In this document: piece by piece, positions 30,946 to 42,488 of the stretch | Position numbering within the stretch: the stretch's first letter is position 1 | How the letters are laid out: each line of letters begins with the position of its first letter | Source of the DNA: Saccoglossus kowalevskii | Lineage: Eukaryota; Hemichordata; Enteropneusta; Harrimaniidae | Reading direction: 5' to 3' | Assembly: GCF_000003605.2 (NCBI RefSeq) | Contig: NW_003124893.1 | Location: forward strand, 883,566 to 926,061 | Length of the DNA stretch: 42,496 bases | Notes under the pieces: model-generated | What the model was told of the DNA's origin: nothing | The model's input: the letters and a program-made list of their open reading frames with translations, nothing else | Database searches by the model: none | Translations under genes and position numbers: made by a program

Positions 30946-33017
30946 CACTGATGTACGATTTTCTTCTCATCTCCGTGCACGTATTTAAACCGGTGTACTG
31001 ACATGTTTTCAAGACTTACATTTCTTGACTTCTTTATAAGAAACCTCCAAGGACCCCCAGTATGAAACACCAACAATAGTTGTGGCCTATTTTGCATAGC
31101 TTTTTAATATCCCTACGGGTTTTTACTCTATTCATTCCTCTCAAGAAAAAAATAGCAAGTAAGAACCTTTTATTAAAAACGACTGAAGGCAACAACACAT
31201 ACAGCGAACATAACAGATGACAGATTCAAGTATATTAAATCTGGAGGAATAACCTACTAGATAAAATCAAGTGTAACAAAGTTGTAAGTCTAAAAGTTTT
31301 ATGGGTTGGCTAACGAGACGTGCGTAATCAATCGGCGTCGGCCTAGCAACGGCGTGGATTTTAACACCCTGCGCATGCTCGTTGTCTTTTTGGTACATCG
31401 CCCACACGGCCTTCGGAACACATAGAGACTTTCTCTTATTAACACAACATAGTTATTCTTCCGATGTTACGATGTTTATTTAGTCGTAAGCTAATGCAGG
31501 TTTTTAACTAATGACTCGGGCTATTGGTGACAGAAATAGTCTGAGGACAAAGAAAACATGGTAGAACAGCTTCGTTAGAGCAGTTGAGATTTGTGTTACC
31601 TGCTAACAAGACTATCTAACGCGGTAACCCGATTGTCACGTTACTTTTAACAATAGCAAACAAAAAACATATACAAAACTGGGAACCCTATAAGTAATCA
31701 TTTTTACTATGGTTACCATAACAACAGCGGAGTAAATGGATCGCCGTACTAGCAGTTTGTTTTCTTTGTGGTAATTCCTTGCCGAACACAAAGCTCAGTA
31801 CTGTACAGGGAACGTAACACAGAATGGCAAGCGACGCTGTTTTATTTTGTTCTCGCTAAGTGAACGTGTATACCAGGCTGTCAATGATTTCTTTAAGCGT
31901 AGTACCAACACAGGCATGTGGTACTTTGACCCGGCACGTACCAAGCAACAAGCCCTCACACCACAGCCACCTCGTTATTCTCCTTTATATGGTAGCATGA
32001 CCCCATGTAGTATATTTTATTATCTTTGCTTGTTGTTATAATACTCCGAATGAACACGACGAAACAACAGTGTCATTTTAGGACGGGGTGTGCCCAGAAT
32101 GGGGATTATTTGTATGAACGTTATCATTCTACACAATTGCCAGGTAACACGATTGTGTGTTATTACATTTTACACGAAAACAAAAATCGGCAAAATAATC
32201 AATAGAGGGCATTCTAAATTGTCCATGGTTTACAGTCAGCATACATGCATCAACTATTTCCAGAGAAAAGAACTAAGTCCGTTCGACATTCGTGATGACA
32301 GACTATTCATTTCAAAACCCCATCCGTCTCGCAGTATGTCCGGCTTGTTTACTCTATAAGGGTTTGGCCATTAAAAAACTCGGGGTGAGGCGGGTGGTAG
32401 ATTTTGATAGAGAGAAAATACCAAAACAATTACGGCAACATCATCCAAAAAACACTAACTCACGACTAAATAAAGGCGAAAATAATTTGACGCAGTTTTC
32501 CTACCATGCATTCTCCCTTAATTTGTAATAGGATCAATCGCTAATCAGAACATTTCACCAAAACTCAGCCAGCTCACTCAACACGACAGGGTAATGAGTT
32601 TCCACAAACTGAGAAGCGATCAAGCAATTTGGTCAAGTGAAAGAGTACGACCTTCCATCTGAATCCAAAGTAATTGTTGTTGGCGAAACTCGTCGACAGA
32701 AATGGCAATGTACTTTGTTGTAGTTAATGAATTTGAAAATGAAAAAGATCGACAATGATATTTTTCTCGTTTTCCGTACCTCGTATAGTTCTAAATTACA
32801 CAGCGAACAATGTTATTTAACGTGTAACCACACATGAGTTGTTAGCCATTGTGTGTTGTTGTTTATTGCGCGTTTAAAATTATTACTTCAGTGTTCTCTG
32901 GTGCTCAATTGTAGCAGCTAAGAGAGTGAGAATAAACACTTTCAGTAAACAGCGATCTCGAGATTCTCGCTCAACCTCTCCCAAAGTAACGGTATTTGAC
33001 GGCTACGCAACCACTTA
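30946..33017. other. Stretch without a firm gene
   Basis: A plus-strand open stretch at 31775-32041 (with FFKRSTNTGMWYFDPARTKQ) and one at 32292-32384 ending at a GTGAGG donor look protein-like but have no supporting start or acceptor. The rest is AT-rich. Confidence 0.35.
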
Positions 33018-33125
33018 CATGCGCGGATTGAGGGGGGAGGGCGCCAGGCTCTTCAGCCCGCAAACAAACCCAGCCCACATCAGAAGGAGCGCCACCCTTA
33101 CCGAATTTATGGATCTGCCAGTGAC
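33018..33125 (+). mobile_element. Short TIR element, copy A (internally deleted)
   Basis: CATGCGCGGATTGAG at the left and GGATCTGCCAGTG at the right match the ends of copy B at 39745-39892. Shared interior words are GCCCGCAAACAAA, ACCCAGCCCA, GGAGCG and CCACCCTTACCGAATTT. Flanking 5-mers ACTTA and ACTGG agree only in part. It is about 40 bp shorter than copy B. Confidence 0.65.
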
Positions 33126-34013
33126 TGGAGAAAATCATAATATTAAACCCAGGTTAGCCAAGTTCAGAAGTGAGCTTATAATATAGCAACTATAATTTCT
33201 TTCCATATGTACATTTCTAAAATTAGAAAAATACAAAATTTCCTCTGCACAGTTTCACTTTATTTTTAAATCGTAGAATATATAAATAAATTCACACTAT
33301 ATTTAACCACATTCATGTTACTGTGATATGCTGCCCCGGATCTTTACTTCACCAAATACTCACACTCCACAGTCTCACGGCTGAAATGTGACCGTGACAA
33401 TCGATCGACCCAAAGAAAAATCCATGCAAACAATTGAAGAATTTTACACGCGTTGTATACGTCACGTGGGATCCATGTAGAAAGTTTGAATTTGAATCGA
33501 TAATGTAATTACAAATTGATTACAGTTTTTCCTAATCGTGGTCACATGTCAACGCGTGTAAAATAATAATTGTTTGAAATTTAAACACATACCGACGATT
33601 GAGGTGCATTAAAATTGGTCATGTGAGAATTCTGATAACTTTATGTATATACACTCGTGTCAGTATACTTTCAGAAACGTTAACAAATGAAATTCGAACA
33701 AAAACATCAGATGGGTAGCCGAAACAATCGTCACCTTATGTACGCCCTGAAAGTCATTTAAAATTGAGTTAAATTACATATTTCTCGTGATTTCATACCA
33801 TCAAATAATTGGTATATAATAGTACCAAGACCCTCACTAAAACTTTATGGATGATCTCGGAGTTCAATTTTAAAAACGAAATCAACCTATTTAAGAATTG
33901 GTTATGAAGGTCGATGTGGTATACCTGATTCAATTACGGCGTAACAAAGACAACTTTTGCAAGCAAGTAATATTTCTTCACTTGTATGCAGTACCTCTAA
34001 CCTACAAAGTGCA
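33126..34013. other. AT-rich stretch without a gene
   Basis: Nothing supportable was seen between the short TIR element and the LINE fragment. Confidence 0.4.
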
Positions 34014-35076
34014 GCAATGAAGGAGAAGATCAGAAAGAAACAGGCAGGTCTCAGAAAAGGCAAGTCTTGCGCTGACCAGATATTCGTACTGAGGCAGACC
34101 CTTGAACAAACCATAGAATGGAATGCAAGCCTCTACATACTGTTCATTGACTTTGAAAAAGCCTTTGACAGTATACACAGAGAAGCATTGTGGAAAATTC
34201 TAAGAGGATATGGAATCCCTGCCAAGATGGTCAACATCATCAAGATCCTGTACGAAGTTTTCAAGTATCTGTGGAAACTAACTGACAGACAAGCAAGGCT
34301 GCATCTTTTCACCATTCCTATTTATACTGGCAAGGGATTGGCTTATGAATGCAACAACAGATGGGCAGAGAACTAGAATCCAATGGACGCTCACACCAAT
34401 TTGAGGCAAGATGGGACTCTGCATCAACATCTCAAAGACGAAACTCAAGAAGCTAAATCCAAAAAAACACCCAGCCACTCACCGTCAACAACCAACCAGT
34501 GGTAGAGGAATCTGAGTCCATCTACTTGGACGGAAAGATGTCCGCTGATGGAGACAGTGAGGTAGATGTCGATGCCAAGGAGACTAACGCCAACCAAGAG
34601 CCACATCACTAAGCTACGGATCTTCAGAAGCAATGTTCTGAGTGTGCTGCTTTATGGGTGCCAGTCTTGGAAGATGACCCAGAGGATCCCAAAGAAATTG
34701 GACACCTTCAAAACAAAGTGTCCGAGGAGTATTAAAGGTGTATATTGGCCAAACACCATCAGCAATATGGACTTTCTGGAATGGGCTGAGTAGACAAGAC
34801 TTTCAGAAGTTGTTAGGGATAGGAGATGGCGCTGGTTAGAACATGTGCTAAGAATGTCCCGAATGCCCTCCACAGAATGGCCCTTACCTGGAAGCCGCAG
34901 GGAAAGAAGAGACGAGGACGACCCAAGGTGACATGGAGACGTTCGACAGAAAAGGAGCTTCGAGATCTAGACCTCACCTGGGCGACTGCAAACAGAAGGC
35001 AGCAGACCGGAACTCCTGGAGGACCCTAACGACAGCCAGGTCCAGCCAGGGCGCTAAGGGTCCTAAGTACCGGTAA
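34014..35076 (+). pseudogene. Truncated LINE reverse transcriptase (decayed, internally deleted)
   Basis: The plus strand carries a 5'-truncated non-LTR retrotransposon reverse transcriptase broken into several frames. Part 1 (34018-34260) has AGLRKGKSCADQIFVLRQ and the RT motif A block LFIDFEKAFDSIHREALW, then GYGIPAKMVNIIKILY. The RT motif with the catalytic YADD/FADD box is absent: sequence jumps at about 34400 from a motif-B-like remnant to GLCINISKTK. Part 2 (34566-34790) has LRIFRSNVLSVLLYGCQSW and KLDTFKTKCPRSIKG. Part 3 (34826-35076) has MALTWKPQGKKRRGRPKVTW and ends GAKGPKYR-stop. This is the usual C-terminal tail of such elements in marine invertebrates. The clade (RTE, CR1 or I-group) is left open. 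No tail repeat or target duplication was found. Confidence 0.93.
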
Positions 35077-35393
35077 GTGTATGCATTATGTGTTAATTAT
35101 GGAAAACACACTAGTATACAAACATGCATAATGAGATCATACAATTGCCCGTGTTCTTCTCATATAAATGAGAATTCTGATAATTTGAGTCCTTAGAAAG
35201 ATTTGGTGAACTCTTTTTGTGTACAATAGGTTTCTACCCGAAATTAAGTGAACAAACACATTTGAGTGATCTGGGTAATCAGTTGGTAAATATGATCCGT
35301 CCAACTTACAGTATGGTATTCAGCGGACAACACTCACGTGTGTTGCGGTATTTGACATAGTTACATATCTTTTATTTCGGGGCTTTACTGCTA

Positions 35394-35477
35394 ATGCAAT
35401 ATCACTGGTGGTACAAAATATTCTGCCGAATGCTCGCCCGATCAGCGAGTCCGGATCGTACTCTGGGGGGAATTCAG
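35394..35477 (+). other. Possible first exon ending in a perfect donor site
   Basis: An ATG-initiated frame (MQYHWWYKIFCRMLARSASP, then DRTLGGIQ) reads into CAG|GTAAGT at 35475-35483, an ideal splice donor, in phase 0. No acceptor-bounded continuation was found downstream on the plus strand and no family is recognised. It could equally be the first exon of a non-coding RNA. Confidence 0.25.
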
Positions 35478-36689
35478 GTAAGTCTCTCGAGTCTTAGAAG
35501 TAAGCTAAGGATTAGCGATAAACGTATGGATCAGTGGCGTGGAGTCGGTAGATGGGGCGCTTTGGTTTTTCGGATCAAATGTGGATTTAGTCTGTCACAT
35601 AAATATAGGTAAACGTGTAAAAGGCGTAAGCGTCTTGTATTTATTTTAGCGTCTAAAAAAACAGGTAGCATCAATGGCGCTACACACAATAATTTGGCTC
35701 CTTTAAGAGATTAAAATTGAAGTTCATTCATGGCGAGGCAAGAGGTCGTACGTATGTGAAGCAACAGAGTCCATGAAGATTCCAGCATGATTAACTTTCC
35801 TTTTCGAAAAAATGTTTTACGTTAGTTCCAAGAATGTTGGCATTTAATTACATGTACTTCAACTTGGTTACAATATCAATTACCACGTGTGTATTGCAGT
35901 TAAAAGCACGAGGTCCCAAAATAAATATTACATGAATAAATCAAACATGTAGTAAAATTACATTTAAGTTTTTTGTAAATTTCATATCTCAGTTTTAAAG
36001 AATAGTACTGATTCCATAGATTGCAGTATGTACGTGTCAACCGCACTTATATGAAGGCAATATCTAATATAAAGGGCAGTTTCGTTTCGTCAATATCCTT
36101 TTGTCCTGTTTCTCTCCGGGACAATGAGACGAGCAACGAACACGGAATAACAAATACCTGTGAGTGGAACAGGCACGGAAAATAAATATCGCTCAGGTTC
36201 AAGGCGAATTAAAAAAAAATCGACAGTTTTCTAGTTATTCCATAGTTTAAATATCACTATGCCAATCCAAATGTAAACGATATTTCAATCTAACATTTGT
36301 AGGTTACCTTATCTTTGACATACGTAATAATTTGGCCCAACATTTGATGCATCTCTTAGCTGTTATTATAAATATTTTGTAGCGCCCACAAGCATTTTTG
36401 GAGACACCTCAAATATTTGGAAAGTAAGGTATTTCAATTGCTCAGTATCCATGGTAAACCCAAATTTCAAACCCATGTGTTAATATAGGCATTATCATTG
36501 TGTCAAATATTTTAAAGAAATGGTCATAAAGTTGTGGACGAAATTTTCTCGTACGTATACATAGTTTTTTGACAAACTGTGTAATATTTTTTTACATTGT
36601 TGAGCAAGCAATTTGGTAGTACAGAACCAATTTAATCGAGAGGAAAACAACTTCGCAAAATAACTTACAAGTCGTTGCAAACTAATTAC
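35478..36689. other. AT-rich stretch without a gene
   Basis: No coding signal, repeat or known motif was recognised. Confidence 0.4.
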
Positions 36690-37180
36690 ACAGTCGGAAA
36701 AAAACTACACCGTGAGCAAACAACATCAATAAAATTCCCAACTAAATCTGGCGACAGCTAACTCTTCCTTTGATCCAATTAATGCAAAAGTTAATTCATT
36801 TATAAATTAGGAGAAAGGGAATTAACATATATACAACCTTATCTTACACCAATGCGGCAATCAAAAAGCTCAGTAGAACACTTTCTTTAACCGTTAATAA
36901 AACCGTAAAACGTAGAGTGAATGTTAAGCACATTCCAAATATTTCCTCTTGGTGCCACTCTTCACAAACGTCATAAATGCCTTTGAAGAATCCACAAAGG
37001 CACAGTAAAATTGCCCCCTCTTTTTTGATATATTTCTGCACCGCAGATTGTAACATGAAAACGTTATTAATTGTGGAATAACTTCTTCTGAAACTGGCTT
37101 GAGCCTCGTAAAGTTTTCCTGAGCATCGCCCTCGAATTAAGACGCCTATTTAAAATATATGTGAATATATAGTGTCGTTG
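36690..37180 (-). pseudogene. Heavily decayed second LINE reverse transcriptase relic
   Basis: Read across frames on the minus strand, successive pieces match an RT core in the right order. They are IFTYILNRRLNS (about 37125-37170), GKLYEAQASFRRSYSTINNV and FMLQSAVQKYIKKEGA (about 37035-37120), motif A remnant YCAFVDSSKAF (about 36985-37010), PRGNIWNVLNIHSTFYGFING (about 36895-36960), CSTELFDCRIGVR-stop-G (motif B, about 36845-36890), then LSPNL, and finally ILLMLFAHGVVFF where a YADD/FADD box should stand (about 36690-36730). There are several frameshifts and stops, and the catalytic DD pair is lost. The family differs from the 34014-35076 copy, having EAQAGFRKGYST-type sequence. It is an old, inert copy. 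Confidence 0.75.
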
Positions 37181-38160
37181 GTTAAATTTGTAAACACAGG
37201 CTGGGTTTCGGAGGTTTCAGTGTTAGCTTTTGAAGGTCAGTTACTGTCGCTGTATGACATTTTCACTAACTTTTGATTAGTTAAACGTAAAACATGTGTT
37301 TTCACTGGATTGTATTTACACTGAAATAGCGAAAACAAATTCAAATGTGCAAGACAAGAACAAGAAGGGATATCTCCTTTTTCTATATCATACATTTTTT
37401 CAGCGAATACATTATATGTTTTTCACATTTTATGTTTTAAACTTATTCTGTGTGTGATGTTTCACATACTTACGTTATTTGGATGGTATCTAGTAAAAAC
37501 ACTTGATTGCCACATCTATATTTACTATTTTACTTCACCTCTATTCATAAAACTCTCATATTTAATATCTAAATGTTTGTCAGCAAGAAGATGCTCATTG
37601 GAGTCATTCGTTGGTTATAAAATCTGTACAATTTTAAACAAGCCCGATATAAAAAAAGCAGCCGTGAAATAAAATATGAGAAACACTTCGTACCAAGGCA
37701 CCGCTACACCTATGTAAAAATCCACCATGAAAAAAATGATGTAACATTTTGAAACATTGACTACTTTCTATAAAACACGACCTCGACCTCACCGTGTATG
37801 TATACTCCGACATAGACACGTCCTTTTCCGCTGACTGATTTCGTCGAGACGAGAAACTACCTCCAGGGCAGCACCTGTGATTTCTATTACTGTACAGTGT
37901 TTGCTTTATTTGTCTGCTTCATTACCACTTTAAATACGGAGCTTGATTGCATTTTATACACGTTTCTTTATCACCGGTTTAGGTACCCAGGTGGATTTAT
38001 TTTCTTTGGTGACGCAGACATTTTCAATAAACCAGTGATCTTGAATTGATTGTCCATCATTCAGCCGTGACCGTAATCAAGTTAGCTAGCTTATATACAC
38101 GATTGTAGTCAGTTTACTGGAATTAATCACGATGCACGATTAAATGTCTTATTCGTTGTC
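37181..38160. other. AT-rich stretch without a gene
   Basis: Nothing supportable except the X-box-like palindrome starting at 38154. Confidence 0.4.
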
Positions 38161-38172
38161 ATGGTAACAACG
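38154..38172. promoter_or_regulatory. X-box-like palindrome (RFX-type motif)
   Basis: CGTTGTCATGGTAACAACG has outer arms CGTTGT/ACAACG and contains GTTGTC-AT-GGTAAC, one mismatch from the RFX consensus GTNRCC-N(0-3)-RGYAAC. It overlaps the ATG of the next feature. Confidence 0.35.
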
Positions 38173-38289
38173 CCTCTGGAAAATTTAAATGAACATCAGG
38201 TTAATCATGATTGCATCGGGCTGTTTATAGAGACAACTTCTGATGTACCGGATGATGTGCGTGTGCTAGATAGAGCGCTCGCCGAAAAA
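38161..38289 (+). other. Possible coding exon, unrecognised
   Basis: ATG at 38161 opens MVTTPLENLNEHQVNHDCIG, then LFIETTSDVPDDVRVLDRAL, AEK, and meets a donor GTATGT at 38290 in phase 0. The polar, acidic composition and the clean donor are exon-like. The frame would otherwise read through 46 more codons. No domain is recognised and no partner exon was found. Confidence 0.25.
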
Positions 38290-39744
38290 GTATGTTTGTC
38301 CGTCATGTCCCTAGGAGCGTCTTTCTCTGTGACATCCAGGTCCATTCATTATATCCAAGCGGTTCTGAGCGGGGAGATATATATTAAATTGAGAAGTGTT
38401 GATGTATTGATTTATATACATGTATTATAGGAAATGTCTATATGGTCCCATAGCGTGGTTACTGGTACCAAAACTTACATATTTTTAATCGATTTCACGG
38501 CATTAATAATGATAATATGATAATCATTATCAACTGTTGTGAACTTTTTTTTTTTTTTTACCTACAACTACGGACAAGAAACACCGAACTAAACTTTGAG
38601 CAGACGTCCAAAATGATCACTCTGGACGCATTTTTGCGCAGACATTCGGTCCGCGCCTGTTGGTGGCAACCCATCTATGTACCCACACATTCATATTAAA
38701 CCTGCCATTGAAACACATGTAAATTTCAAAAAAAATATAAATGCCACAAATGAGACATGCCCGATTTACGAGAATTTCTAATGACATACTAGTACGATGC
38801 TCAGAGATTTCAGCATCTGGTCAGATGATTAGCCCAGCTGTTTTTTCAGCAATATTGGCCAATTCTGAACACATAACAGAGGGCGCACTTCAATGACCGG
38901 AGCACACAAAACACATGAATACAAAAACACTGGGCCGAAAAAAACTATCATGCTACTCACCCAAAATTCCAACTTTGGTTATCCCTTTGCCTGTTTTGCC
39001 CCATAAGGAAAAAATAAAAGTTATTGCCCACATTCGTGCTTTTTAAAAAAACGTAAGGTCACAAATTAACTTACTGGTGTGAAATCTCCCGAGTCGGACG
39101 CACACTACACGGGAAAATAGGATTAGTTTATTTGTGTGTTGCGTCGGAACCTCGCGACCAATCAAATCAACTTGTTCTGTGCATGCTTGACTTAGTTGTT
39201 GGTAAATATATCCCAATCTTTTCTTAATGAGGATGTATATTTTCTACTGATGTTGGAGATTCGGGTTAATTAGATTATCTCTAAAATTATTTGACAAAAG
39301 CCATCTGACAAGCAACAATTTAATAACGCATCGAGGTCAGGAAATAAAACTTCCTTATTAAAAGGAAAAGAGGAAAGAGCGGTACCTCTTCGAAGAGAAA
39401 ATATGCACATGAATGGATATACCACTGGGACTGCTAAGTGGCCAAAGATTCTCGTTTCCACCGTATGTGACTCCTTAGTAAACTGGAGATTCGGTTTCAT
39501 TTTGCCTGTCACTATATTGCGAATGAAACTTAGCTGTAGACAGTAACTCCGGAACAGAAATGTGCAAAAAATTTAATTTTTTCAATTCTAGATAAAATAC
39601 TTCAAATCACGCCGCCAGTAAATATCAAGTATACAAGCATAAGATCAATTTTCGGACACGAGAGGGCGCTGTTATATAAATAATTTTACGTACCACGCAG
39701 TCTACCACGAAGACCTTCGTCTGAATAATTGTGTTCATCTGAAT
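38290..39744. other. Stretch without a firm gene
   Basis: It holds a T-run near 38547, a CTCF-like motif at 39656-39669, and a minus-strand open stretch at 39270-39512 that starts with GTG and has no known domain. Confidence 0.4.
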
Positions 39745-39892
39745 CACGCGCGGATTTAGGGGGAGGCGCGCCAGCCCCCCCCCCTCCCTAGCCCGCAAAC
39801 AAAATGACAAATTATTTGACAAACCCAGCCCACCAGAGGTCAAGTCAATAGGAGCGCGCTCCACCCTTACCGAATTTCTGGATCCGCCAGTG
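39745..39892 (+). mobile_element. 148-bp TIR element, copy B, with TGAAT target duplication
   Basis: The ends are CACGCGCGGATTTAG and, inverted, CACTGGCGGATCCAG (11 of 15 match). Perfect TGAAT direct repeats flank the element (39740-39744 and 39893-39897). Interior words GCCCGCAAACAAA, CAAACCCAGCCCA and CCACCCTTACCGAATTT are shared with 33018-33125. There is no coding capacity. It is a MITE-like non-autonomous DNA element; the superfamily is undetermined. Confidence 0.8.
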
Positions 39893-39897
39893 TGAAT

Positions 39898-42474
39898 GGA
39901 ATACATGTACGCGATAATTAAATATTAGTTCATGGACAACTAGTATATTATATCTGTTTTATTATTATCTGTTTTTATTTTAGTATATTTATCTGTTTTA
40001 TTAAATCAAGTAGAAATTATACATAATAATGTTATTGACATTAAACTGTTCATCACGTATATATGCTTGGCAGTGACTTATAGACTCGTCTTACATCATA
40101 GCTACACTCGTGTTATGCCGTTGAGGGCAGTACACACCAACTAGAATGTGTCATAAAACCATCACCGTGACGCAAATAGAGATCGAGTTACTAGAATGTG
40201 ATACCATTTCTTTTGTGTTGTAGGTTACAAGTCTCAATCACCTCATATGTAAGTGCCAATATACTCGTGTACATACATTTTCTTAGCGATTGGTGTAAGG
40301 CTCTGGTTTTCATCAGTGTTGTCTAAGGCTGTTGTCGCTGTACGGTCATATGTTTTCATATGCTGGACGAGTTTCGAGTTCGCGGGCGTGTTCCATGCTT
40401 ACAACTTAGTAATTGGTTCCATAGATCCCTGAAATTCTTTGAAATCAGCATGTGTATTTTTTTAAATAAGTTTGTTGAGCATGGCTACTCTACCTCGCTA
40501 TCTACACAACTGGCCACATGGAAGCTGAATCCATATATAACCCGGGCATTAACCTTTACACCACCAGTTCCTTCTTTTCATCGCAAATTCGCAAAATAGT
40601 CCTGTTAATAGTCTGCACTCTCTTTCAGAAAAGTGGTCCAAAATAGGCAAATTTTAGAATAAAAACTGAAAATTGACTCAAATTTTCATTTCCAGAAATA
40701 TTGAAGTATAAAAGAAAAAAGTGGAGAAAATTTAGGAGAGAAAGGTGGTGAAATGATTAATGAACATATCACACGCAGTCATACAACCCTTTCGTTTGGG
40801 AAATAGATATTAGTCTAATTCCCGTTGTTCTTTTTGCGAATGTGCTTGTCAAATAATATAATTTCCACACAAGAGACGCCAGTAATGAGACATGCGAGAT
40901 ATATAACGTACAATACATACACATATGCCACCTTGTCATTTTTACGACATGCATTCACGACATAACCTTCATTCACCCCTTTACGTCGTAATCCCATCAT
41001 AGGTTCTTTTACGACTTATATAACACATTCATTTCTGATTCCCGCAGCAATAGTAATAGAATACATTCAGTTTAAATTCAAACACCGTTGAAATTGTCCC
41101 CGACTGGGATTACACATTTGAAAGTGAAAACCTGACACAATGTAAAAGATAAAATGTAGTCGTTTGTAACGGTCTCGTCTCCGGTCTGTAATTGAGTCTC
41201 GCCGATTGCATTATTTTGCATTAAGCTGTCTCTTCAATAGTTTGAGATTTATTACAGCTTAGTTTACGGATACAGGAACTGCTGTCCTCCATTGTCAGTA
41301 ATTGATCTAATATGCTTTTATTACCTGATACCTCGGAGCCTGGTAACGACTCCCGAGTATGGGACTTTCCTAGTGAGAACAAATTTGCAAAGCTAAAATA
41401 AATGTATTCTTTTGCTCGAACAAGATAAAAAAACAAACATAATTTTAGTCTTGACAACATTACTTCTTTGAATGTATGATGTATTTCAACACATTACGTT
41501 ACAAACGGTAAAAAAATGGAAAAAATCAAGTTCGACCCCCCTTTTTTTTCGCGGGCAAGGTAACTAAGCAACCAGATAGCTAGGGGGCAGTTCAATCCAT
41601 ATTTCCTGGAAAATATAACGAACGCATAATTGAGTACTTCATGTGAGGTGACGTCACCTTTACAAATTTATCCTACCATATTATCTGTCCTTATCGGAAA
41701 TTTGCTCAGCACTTGCATGCAATCAATAATCCGTATCTTGACAATTCGTGTTTGAAATTCGTCAGGCACTTAAAGGGTCTTATCACGACGCAAACGCTCA
41801 TCGACGCGTGTATAGTTTACAAGCGATTACAAAATGTTCAACTTTTGAAATCGATTATTTAACTGCCAAGTCGAAGTTTGAAAGATGAATAGACAAAATA
41901 TAGTCTGTATAGAGTCACGTGATTATTACGCATTCCTGTTTGTTTCGTAACTCAATCAATGTCACAGTCGCTGTTCCTCAGTGCTTTGTGTTCCCATGAC
42001 GTATAGCAACGCGAGTAAAATGCATTTGTTCACACAAAAAAAAACTCGAATCGGTCCATGTCGCTTTCAAAGTGCTGAGACAAATCACTCTAGAAATAAC
42101 AAGCTTAAATATAAGCGAAGAAAAACAAAATTCTCAGTTTGTCTACCCCCCCTCGCAAAGTTGCTTGTGGTCAACCGTATCAGATATACAAATGGATAAA
42201 CAGGGTTTAATGTTCTCGACCGTGTTGCATCGGATTGATAAAACTCGTGTAGCAATTTGCATATTTTCCAAAATGCCCGAAACGTATCAATACACCTATT
42301 CTAGTTTCTATGACGTAAAACGTCAACTTCGTTTTTATCAGCAATCGTACTTGAATGAAGATTGTATTGTTACTCTATAGATAGATAACGAACGACTACA
42401 CAACCAGATATATTTGTAGATTTGAACACTTCTTACACTTATAAACATCATTCTGACGTCACAGAAGCGTCCCG
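39898..42474. other. Right-hand stretch without a firm gene
   Basis: Several ATG-initiated frames of 60-80 residues occur (40360-40599 plus; 41221-41460 minus, which starts MLSRLKLCLFFYLVRAKEYI), but none shows a recognised domain and splice context is ambiguous. An X-box-like word lies at 41560-41572. Confidence 0.4.
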
Positions 42475-42488
42475 TCACTAGAGGGCGC
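42475..42488 (+). promoter_or_regulatory. CTCF-like motif
   Basis: TCACTAGAGGGCGC matches 13 of 14 positions of the CTCF core CCASYAGRKGGCRS. A motif match only. Confidence 0.35.

Noticed and set aside
32292-32384. 31-codon block ending at a GTGAGG donor
   Set aside because: Two overlapping frames are open, no acceptor or partner exon was found, and it is too short to support.
32926-33186. 86-residue plus-strand frame
   Set aside because: Its middle is the short TIR element at 33018-33125 and it starts at GTG, so it is a composite chance frame.
41221-41460. 79-residue minus-strand frame with a signal-like start
   Set aside because: An acceptor-like TTTTAG and a donor-like CAGGTAATA cut through it, and the segment after the hydrophobic start has no recognisable feature.
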